DNA of 64,000 bases from Microplitis mediator (lineage: Eukaryota > Arthropoda > Insecta > Hymenoptera > Braconidae): contig NC_079976.1 in NCBI RefSeq assembly GCF_029852145.1, positions 4,278,001 through 4,342,000 of the forward strand. The letters run 5' to 3'. The notes beneath the pieces are model-generated. The model was not told the DNA's origin, made no database searches, and worked only from the letters and a program-made list of their open reading frames with translations. Positions 57,593 through 64,000 of this stretch are shown here, piece by piece (the first letter of the stretch is position 1; every line of letters starts with the position of its first letter). The position numbers and the translations under genes were made by a program.

Positions 57593-60504
57593 AATAATAT
57601 AATAATAAATGAGCAATAAACCATATATTGAACTGTAATCATAAAATGACGATCTAGGAACACCAAAGCGACGACATCGTCGTCATCATAATATCGAAGT
57701 TGGTACCGAGTCAATTGTCACAACGTCAACTACTGAACGTTTGACAGATGATGTAATGCAGAAACTTGACACAGGAGCGATATTAGTTCATGGAAAAGAG
57801 GAACTTCCTCTAGGTTACGGGGGTAATAACGACAATCGAAGAATTCCGAGTTACCCGATGGATATTGAACGTCAAGAACGCCGTAATGATTCCCGTCGAT
57901 TTGACGGAGACGAAAATTCCGTTGAAAATTTACGCGGAGCTTCGAGACGCCACCGCACGCGTCGCTACTTCAGTGATGATGAAATTCTTGGTGCCATACG
58001 CAAACACGGACTGATTAATGGACGTGAAGATTCAGTCAATGGAGTCAAGACCAACGGAACAGAATCAAATGGAGTAAAGTCTAGAGTTAGCGGAATTGAC
58101 GACGTTAATCTGGATCATTTGGAGCAGGATGACAATGATCGCAGTTGCAGAAGTGAGCCATTGAAAGACAAAAATGCAAATGCTAAAATCAGTAGTAATA
58201 GCAAAGTTGTCAATATGTCGCACAAACAAAGCGCGACATTACCAAGAAGACGACGAAGGCGCGCGTTGTCTGGAAGTGTCATAGGAAATCATCCGCTTCC
58301 ACCGCATCGGGTTACTCCGGATGGCACCGCAATCTACTACTGGTGCGAGCTTCCCCGCCGCCCCGGCTCTCAGGGTAAATTTAATAAACGCCCTGTTAAT
58401 TAAATTTATTAACAAAAAAAAAATTGATATATTTATTGACCTATGGGCAATATCCCTCTTTTGATTCCCTCTATCGTCACTCGTCCGGTTTGTTTTATTG
58501 CTCATTATTATTTAATCTGTTTCAATAATTCAAAATTATAAATATTTAAAAGTGATTCGATTGATTGATTGCTGGAATTTTTAATTTTTAATTTAAATTG
58601 AAAAAAAAATTTCCTGGATTTTAGGTGTCGGCGCAATTATTTATTAATACGATGACAGTTATTAGAAATATGATCGAATCAGTTTAAATATTGACTGCAT
58701 TAAATCAATACTCGCTGCTTCTTTTCTACATCATTGCGATTTACTGCTTCCTCAGCATTTTGTTATTAATTATTACCACATAAATATGTTTATACTTTTT
58801 GCTGCAACGCTTTTAAATAACGTTTAATTAAAATTCACACGAAATTTAACGTTTGCGGGAATAATGAGGGATTGACCTAGGTCAATTTAATTTTTTTTTG
58901 TTATTAATATTAATCTTTTGATTTGTAATTAATTAATCTGTGTTGGTGTAATTAAACAGAGCTAGATGACGGCGCATACAATCCACTGTGGACAATGCGA
59001 GGTTTCACTCAGACATTCCATTTTTGGAAGGAAACTAGGCGAGCACAATCCGTTCCTCTGAATGCATTCCTCACATATATTACTTTGCCATGGTGGAGTA
59101 TTGCCAAAGGTACAACAAATATTTAATTAATTAATTATTTTAAATACTTCATAAATTTCACTAATTAAAATTATCAAGATTTAGTTCTGTGACTTTTCAT
59201 CTGAGGACAAAATAACCGTAAATATAAAAGCGCGGAAATTTCAAATTTTCAAATTTTTAATCAATTAAAAAATTGTTTTTATAATTTTTCTAATAATTAC
59301 ACGGAGAGAAATTTATGGTAACGATTACAATAAATTATGAGAATGGTTCCCATAATGTATGGTAACCGGTTTTATTGAAATGTCGATTATAGTAACCGTT
59401 ACCATAATATGATGGTAATGGTTACCATAATGTTATAGTAATGGTTTCTTTAATATTATGGTAGCCATTACCATAATATTATGGTAACTATAACCATACT
59501 ATTATGGTAACCATTACCATAATATTATAGTAATCGTTACTATAATATTATGGTAACGATTACCATAATATATGGGAACCATTACCATAATATTATAGTA
59601 ACGATTACTATAATATTATGGGAACGATGACCATAATATTATGGTAATCATTACCATAATTATTTCACATACGATATGGGAATTGTTACCATAATTATAG
59701 GAATTATTCCTATACTTATGGGAACTTTTCCCAGAAAGTATGAGCCTATATCCCATAATTCCAAGTAATTGGTTTATTTATAGTGGAATTTAAATATAGT
59801 GGAAACCTAAACATGCAAACCTTCTCAATAAGACAATCTATAGATAAATTGAGAAAAATATAGATAGCCCGAACTGGGAATCGAACCCAGACCAATTCGG
59901 TATCGCACCGAGTGCTCTACCATTACCATAACGATATGGGATGATATTTCATAAACGTACTAGGAACGGTTACCATAAATTTCTCTCCGTGTGGTATCTA
60001 ATTTAGCAAACTTGGGGTAAAATGAGCACCTTCTTCAAGAGAAAAAAAAATTTTATTTTGAAAAAGTTTAGATGCGATTTGTATTAAAAAAAATGGGGTA
60101 ACTTGAACATCTCAGACAATTAAGTTACAGTTTTTGTTAAAAAAAAATTTTTTATCACCATGATGGCCCATTTTACCTTCCAGTTTATTTTTTCCGGGTT
60201 TCAATAAAAAAATTTAAATAAACACTTAAAAAAAAAGAATTTTTTCTCAAAATTTCAAATTGGACTTACAGTTTGGACTGGTCAACTTGCCCCACTCATA
60301 AATATTCTTTTATTTTGTCTCAGATTCTCTTATATTTATATATATCCTGCTATGATGTCGATAGATTATTTGTGTTCCGGTTATTTTATCAAATTCTTTT
60401 TATCCTCGGGTCCATTCGCGACTCCGAAGATCGCAACTAATAAAATAATAATTTTTTTTTTAGATATACTGGACCATAGAGAAGATCCAATTCTCACATT
60501 TTAG
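55001..60504 (+). CDS. KIAA0930 homolog (conserved protein of unknown function)
   Basis: Nine exons join in phase to 743 aa: 55001-55118, 55229-55548, 55978-56241, 56319-56418, 56489-56794, 57272-57487, 57658-58374, 58960-59109, 60464-60504. The N-terminal half holds the family's conserved core (GTTYWTDLFVRHFLF, DDLLFFVRKK, FMVDNFDEVFCD, VSLSTKMAQRMTFG-like segment, FVRMKGPQGKGHAEMAV). The C-terminus is also conserved (PLNAFLTYITLPWWSIAKDI, ending ILTF). Between them, exons 57272-58374 encode an Arg/Ser-rich, probably disordered insert absent from the vertebrate proteins as I remember them. No signal peptide or membrane span is evident, so it is probably cytosolic. The last exon has only 41 nt and follows an intron filled with transposons. 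Biochemical role unknown. Confidence 0.88.
56854..56946 (+). other. Possible alternative terminal exon of the KIAA0930 homolog
   Basis: A good acceptor (TTGTTGAGCAG) at 56853 fits the phase of the exon ending at 56794. The read-through frame gives DVREEAMIHQDLHLYAFLDS and stops at TAA 56944-56946. Its use would replace the whole Arg/Ser insert and conserved C-terminus. No splice donor follows in frame, so it would be a terminal or poison exon. It could also be chance. Confidence 0.35.
57493..57620. repeat. (TA)n-centred palindrome in a KIAA0930-homolog intron
   Basis: TTTATTGCTCAT at 57493 mirrors ATGAGCAATAAA at 57609, with ATTATTATTAT-type arms running into a central (TA)n of about 60 bp. 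The whole 128 bp can fold into one hairpin between two coding exons. Confidence 0.85.
59299..59993. mobile_element. TIR element with ACACGGAGAGAAATTTATGG ends and a 23-bp palindromic array
   Basis: The left end ACACGGAGAGAAATTTATGG mirrors CCATAAATTTCTCTCCGTGT on the right. The interior is a run of about 23-bp monomers such as GGTAACGATTACCATAATAT, each nearly self-complementary. A SINE (59789-59921) interrupts the array near its right end and the motif resumes beyond it. It lies in the last intron of the KIAA0930 homolog. Confidence 0.85.
59789..59921 (-). mobile_element. tRNA-derived SINE, copy 2, nested
   Basis: Reverse-complement match of the SINE at 43061: GTAGAGCACTCGGTGCGATA, then CTGGGTTCGATTCCCAG, the acceptor-like end and the tail through GGTTTCCAC. 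It keeps slightly more of the tRNA D-arm than copy 1. Confidence 0.82.
60012..60296. mobile_element. Probable TIR element with GGGGTAAAATGA-type motifs
   Basis: TTGGGGTAAAATGAGCACC at the left resembles the complement of CTGGTCAACTTGCCCCACTC at the right. Internal GGGGTAACTTGAACATC and GCCCATTTTACC repeat the theme. Related wording occurs at 33930-33955. Tentative. Confidence 0.5.
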
Positions 60505-60853
60505 CCGGCTCATAAAATAATATTTGTTTTTCTACAAAACCACAAAATAAAATGTTAACTCATAACTTTATGTATAAACTTGATAAACAATACACTGGAT
60601 TTAAATTATAAAAAATAATTAAAATACTTTTATCACTTTTTTAAACCATTTCCTTTATGAAAATTGTGATTTATATGTAAGCAAATAAAAAAAAATAATA
60701 GATTAGTTTTTACTGGCGGTATAAATGCCACAAAAAAATAAATAATTACTTCAGTGTCGCGTAAAGACTTGAAGTGTCCAGTCTAGAGAAATAAAATATT
60801 TTTTAATCGTAGCTAATTAATAAATATACATACATACATAAATATATAAGACA

Positions 60854-62737
60854 ATGAAGAAGAGTATAATTTTCCTCTTGAGTTTAATGTTAATCAGCAG
60901 TGACCTCGATGTTATATGGGGACAAGATTACTTTGAAGTTATGAATGAACAGCAGTGGCACAATAGTAAGTTAAAAATTTTTATCAATAATTATAAGTCT
61001 ATTTATCAATAAATATATGAAAGACTAGAATTTTATATTTATTTATGAATTAAAAATTCAAGATATTTATTATCGTTTATTTAATACTAGACCAAGCGAG
61101 ATCTGCAGCAACTAAGAAACCGGAAGTAAATTTTATGCCAAAAGTATCAATGCCTAATGCAATTAAAAGTATGGTAAAAAAAGTTACAATGAGTTCAGGA
61201 CAAGAAGTAGGCAAGTAAATTATTTTTAAATAGTAATATATTGCGTAGCAAGGGATGAAAAAAGATTTCAGACCAGGGTGGAATTGATGTCTGAGTTGGA
61301 AGCGAGGGCTGACCACCCGAAATCTGGAATCGTGTTTTATTCCGTGGCACGCATGACATTTTTTATATTACCTGCATTGATACTGAGAGTTTTAATGTCC
61401 AGAGTCAGTCAAAACCGGCTAATTTCTGACCGGTAGAGCAGAAAAAATTAAATATCAAAATTTTGCATCATGCCTGCACCGAAAATTTGAAATCCTGCCT
61501 TGTTTAGCGGGAAAAAATCTAACTTTTCTCTTATGCGCCATTCTTCCCTTAAACAGAGGCAGAAATTTAAAGTTCTAGGTGCAGATCTGATGAAAAATTG
61601 TTACACGACACGAAGAATAATAGGACGTTCCCATGTGCGTATTTTTCTCCCTAGCCTTTGACTCGAATAGACAATTAAACCCATGGGTTGAAATGTCCTA
61701 CTTTCCTATCTTAGTGTGCAATATGACCGTTAGTTTGATTGGTTACTCGACATAAATATTTAGAAGCTTACAATAAAAAAATGCGTCTTTCCTAGAGAAG
61801 AAACTGATCATTTTCTATCCGCAAAATCTTATTGGTCTGAAACAAAGTTGTATTGACTGGTAAAACAGGCATTGAAACTCGGATTTTCAATGCAGGTGAC
61901 ATGAAAATAGAATTAAAATTCAAGCTGAATAATGAGTATAAAATAAAAACATGGACATAATCTGGTATAACAGAGTGCCGTGGAATGACTAAAACATTGA
62001 GCAAAATGGGTAAGGATGTACTATGTAAACCGCGACCGACGTTGGTTAAATTGAATCCCGACTCTGGATACATTTATATTCCCGACGTGATCTTAATAGA
62101 TCGCTGCGACGGACGGTGTGGTCATGAGAGTCAGTCCTGCATGGCTATAGAGACAGTCAGTACCCGTGTCTTGGTACAGAGAATGCAAATAGGCTCTTTA
62201 CACTCTCCTTGCTGGGAACTTCAAGTTGAAAAACATACAAGATGCAAGTTAGTTCTTTACTATAAATAACAATATTATAAATTTTAATCAAACATATAAA
62301 CATACTCAGTTTTCCAAGTCCAAGTCAAAGTCAACGGATAAATGAAAGGATGTCGTGGTTTTAAATTAAGATAATTAAATATTTCCCGGAATAATGCTGA
62401 TGGTTATTTTAGATGCGATTGTCAACTCATGCCGAGTGATTGCAATTCCCGGCAGTTGTATAATCAAGATGAATGTACATGTGAGTGCAGTAATATGCAG
62501 GAGATGGTGGATTGTTCCCGAAAGGAAGACATGTATTGGGATCATGAGACTTGTCGTTGTTCTTGTGTAGCAGAGGAAGAGACTTGCCCGACTGGATTGA
62601 TGTGGATCCCTTCGCTGTGCAGGTTTTCATCTTATAAATAAACTCCATTATCATTTTTCGTTAACTATTTATTCAAAAAATATTTTTTCAGGTGCGCGAA
62701 AGTTATGATGGGCAACGAAATTCCCCGAGACTTATAG
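60854..62737 (+). CDS. Pvf: PDGF/VEGF-like secreted growth factor (Pvf type)
   Basis: Five exons, 60854-60965, 61091-61210, 61974-62247, 62413-62622 and 62692-62737, join to 253 aa. Residues 1 to about 23 are a signal peptide. The cystine-knot domain runs from about C95 (LCKPRPTLVKL) to the RCKCDC motif. It is followed by three BR3P-type CXC motifs (C-x10-C-x-C-x-C, C-x12-C-x-C-x-C, C-x10-C-x-C) as in the tails of VEGF-C/D and some insect Pvfs. The six knot cysteines are present, but the two positions that form interchain bonds in VEGF-A hold V116 and R125. Phase requires a GC-AG intron 2 (donor GCAAGT at 61211). It is a predicted ligand of a PVR-type receptor tyrosine kinase. Which insect Pvf it corresponds to cannot be told by eye. 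Confidence 0.9.
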
Positions 62738-62756
62738 TCAATTAAAAATAATGCAA

Positions 62757-63661
62757 TTATGACGTTGATGCTAATGAATAATCACCAAAATTACTCCAAG
62801 TATGATCCCAGAGACTTGGCTTTGATCGTGGGTCTGGTTTGACTTTTCGCGGCGGTACTGCTGTTTCATTGAATTTATTTAATGCATCAATTAAAATTAC
62901 TAGCATTTCATTATTTCTATAAATAAAAATATGTAATTAATATCAATACGCTTATTAATTGACCTTAATAAATAAGATCAGACACTTACTCTTCGGCGAG
63001 ATTATTGAGCTCGCAGGGATCGGTACGGATGTTAAAGAGACAAGGCGAGACGAGAGCGCAACATTTAGCTAAAGTTTTATTCCTCTTCCCGCATTGAACC
63101 CGCGACTCTTCCCTCAAATTGAGAATCAACTTATCAGTAAGCGAAAATCCTAAATCGGACATGGCTCTGCCTGCAGAACTTTCGATTATCTGGTTGGTAT
63201 CGTAAGGTAGTTCCCAGCTGGATGACCCATACCAATCGTCCCAGGCGCCGCGGTAAGTTGTACCTGCAATTAAAAATGAATAACAAATGGTAAGTAAATA
63301 GTTTGTTATTTATTCAGCAAACGTTTGGGATAAACAGCATTTAGAATAGTGACAGACTAAAGTCTAGACTATGATATATGTCATAAACCTTTCACTAGCT
63401 TCCAGTCGTCAACAGTTATCGCGGCAGCGCCGTATATGTCGTCGATATTGTGAACAACAGCACGCCGCGGCGACGGGTCTTTATTATTCAATGACTCCCA
63501 CATGTCGATGCCATCAATAGCTCTAGGTAGAATTGAATTATTACCACCTGCTACTGTTAATAAAGTTGGTAGCCAGTCAGTAATATCCATTAGTCCTCGA
63601 TAAACTCTTCCGGGTTTTGATAATTTTTTTGACCAAATAAATCCGCTACCTCTGACTCCAC
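62757..63661 (-). CDS. Arylsulfatase B-like enzyme, C-terminal part
   Basis: Three minus-strand exons are visible: 63661-63389, 63263-62990 and 62916-62757, ending TAA. They encode about 235 residues of the C-terminal half. Diagnostic segments are GGVRGSGFIWSKKL, MDITDWLPTLLTVAGG, IDGIDMWESL, the VVHNIDD stretch and CLFNIRTDPCELNNLAE, all typical of the arylsulfatase B branch of sulfatases. The catalytic CxPSR segment and the signal peptide would lie in upstream exons beyond the right edge. It is a predicted lysosomal or secreted sulfate-ester hydrolase. Insects have several paralogs, so I give no symbol. It is convergent with Pvf, with 19 bp between stop codons. Confidence 0.9.
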
Positions 63662-63728
63662 CTGTCAGTTTTTATTTATTTTAATAAAATTGTTTATCTT
63701 ATATATTTATGACATATGAATCGTTTAT

Positions 63729-63938
63729 TTGAGAAACCCCATAAGTCAAGAAAACAAAATTTTTCAGGAAACACAAAAAACATTTTTTGGAGAAACTTTA
63801 CATTAAAATAATAAATAAATAATTGAATACAATATTGTTAGCGTCTCTGAAAAAGATTCCAACAAGAAAAATTTAATTTTTTAACTGAAACTACTTAAAA
63901 AAATTATTTAAAGTCCATTGACTTATGAGGTTTCTCAA
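63729..63938. mobile_element. Short TIR element in an arylsulfatase intron
   Basis: TTGAGAAACCCCATAAGTCA at the left is mirrored by TGACTTATGAGGTTTCTCAA at the right. About 210 bp, no coding capacity. The remaining sequence from 63662 to the window end shows no exon. Confidence 0.85.
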
Positions 63939-64000
63939 CCAAACGGAAAAAAAAGTTATAAAATCATTGTTTTTTTAAATGTTTCCACTCAAATCATTTA

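Noticed and set aside
57469..57714. Frames with long YI repeats
   Set aside because: They are translations of the (TA)n tract in an intron.

Overview
ORGANISM. This is a eukaryotic, AT-rich, intron-rich window. Its single-copy genes are animal, and insect-like: a TRPC channel closest to Drosophila Trpgamma, an F-spondin of the fat-spondin type, a KIAA0930 homolog, a PDGF/VEGF-like factor (Pvf type) and an arylsulfatase B-like enzyme. Short introns, very high A+T and a dense load of palindromic non-autonomous DNA transposons fit an insect. A hymenopteran, possibly a parasitoid wasp, is my inference; nothing in the sequence proves it. LAYOUT. 1-838 is a 204-bp satellite arranged as alternating dimers. 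0.84-2.96 kb is non-coding and holds two inverted-repeat elements. About 2.98-20.98 kb is a tandem array of five six-exon genes in the order A1-B1-A2-B2-A3, made of a ~7.45-kb two-gene unit. Each gene encodes a ~393-aa cysteine-containing protein with an N-terminal hydrophobic signal segment, and each has the same TATA promoter. I do not recognise a characterised family. About 21.0-34.2 kb is gene-poor, with several palindromic elements. 34.2-49.3 kb is the 17-exon Trpgamma gene (+), its introns loaded with transposons and one SINE. 50.67-53.80 kb is fat-spondin (-), 55.00-60.50 kb the KIAA0930 homolog (+), 60.85-62.74 kb the Pvf-like gene (+), and 62.76-63.66 kb the 3' part of an arylsulfatase (-). 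All exon joins were worked out by hand from splice sites and reading phase. HOW IT FITS TOGETHER. The right 30 kb looks like an ordinary run of conserved single-copy genes: fat-spondin and KIAA0930 are divergent with 1.2 kb between start codons, and Pvf and arylsulfatase are convergent with 19 bp between stop codons. The left array is the accessory, fast-changing part. A2 is a hybrid with an A3-like 5' part and an A1-like 3' part, the expected product of unequal crossing-over inside exon 4. B1 and B2 are almost identical, introns included, except for the first ~105 bp of exon 3, which is replaced wholesale around two conserved cysteines. B2 also carries an in-frame stop in exon 5. This combination of homogenised paralogs with one diversified, cysteine-bounded window is the best candidate here for an undescribed system.
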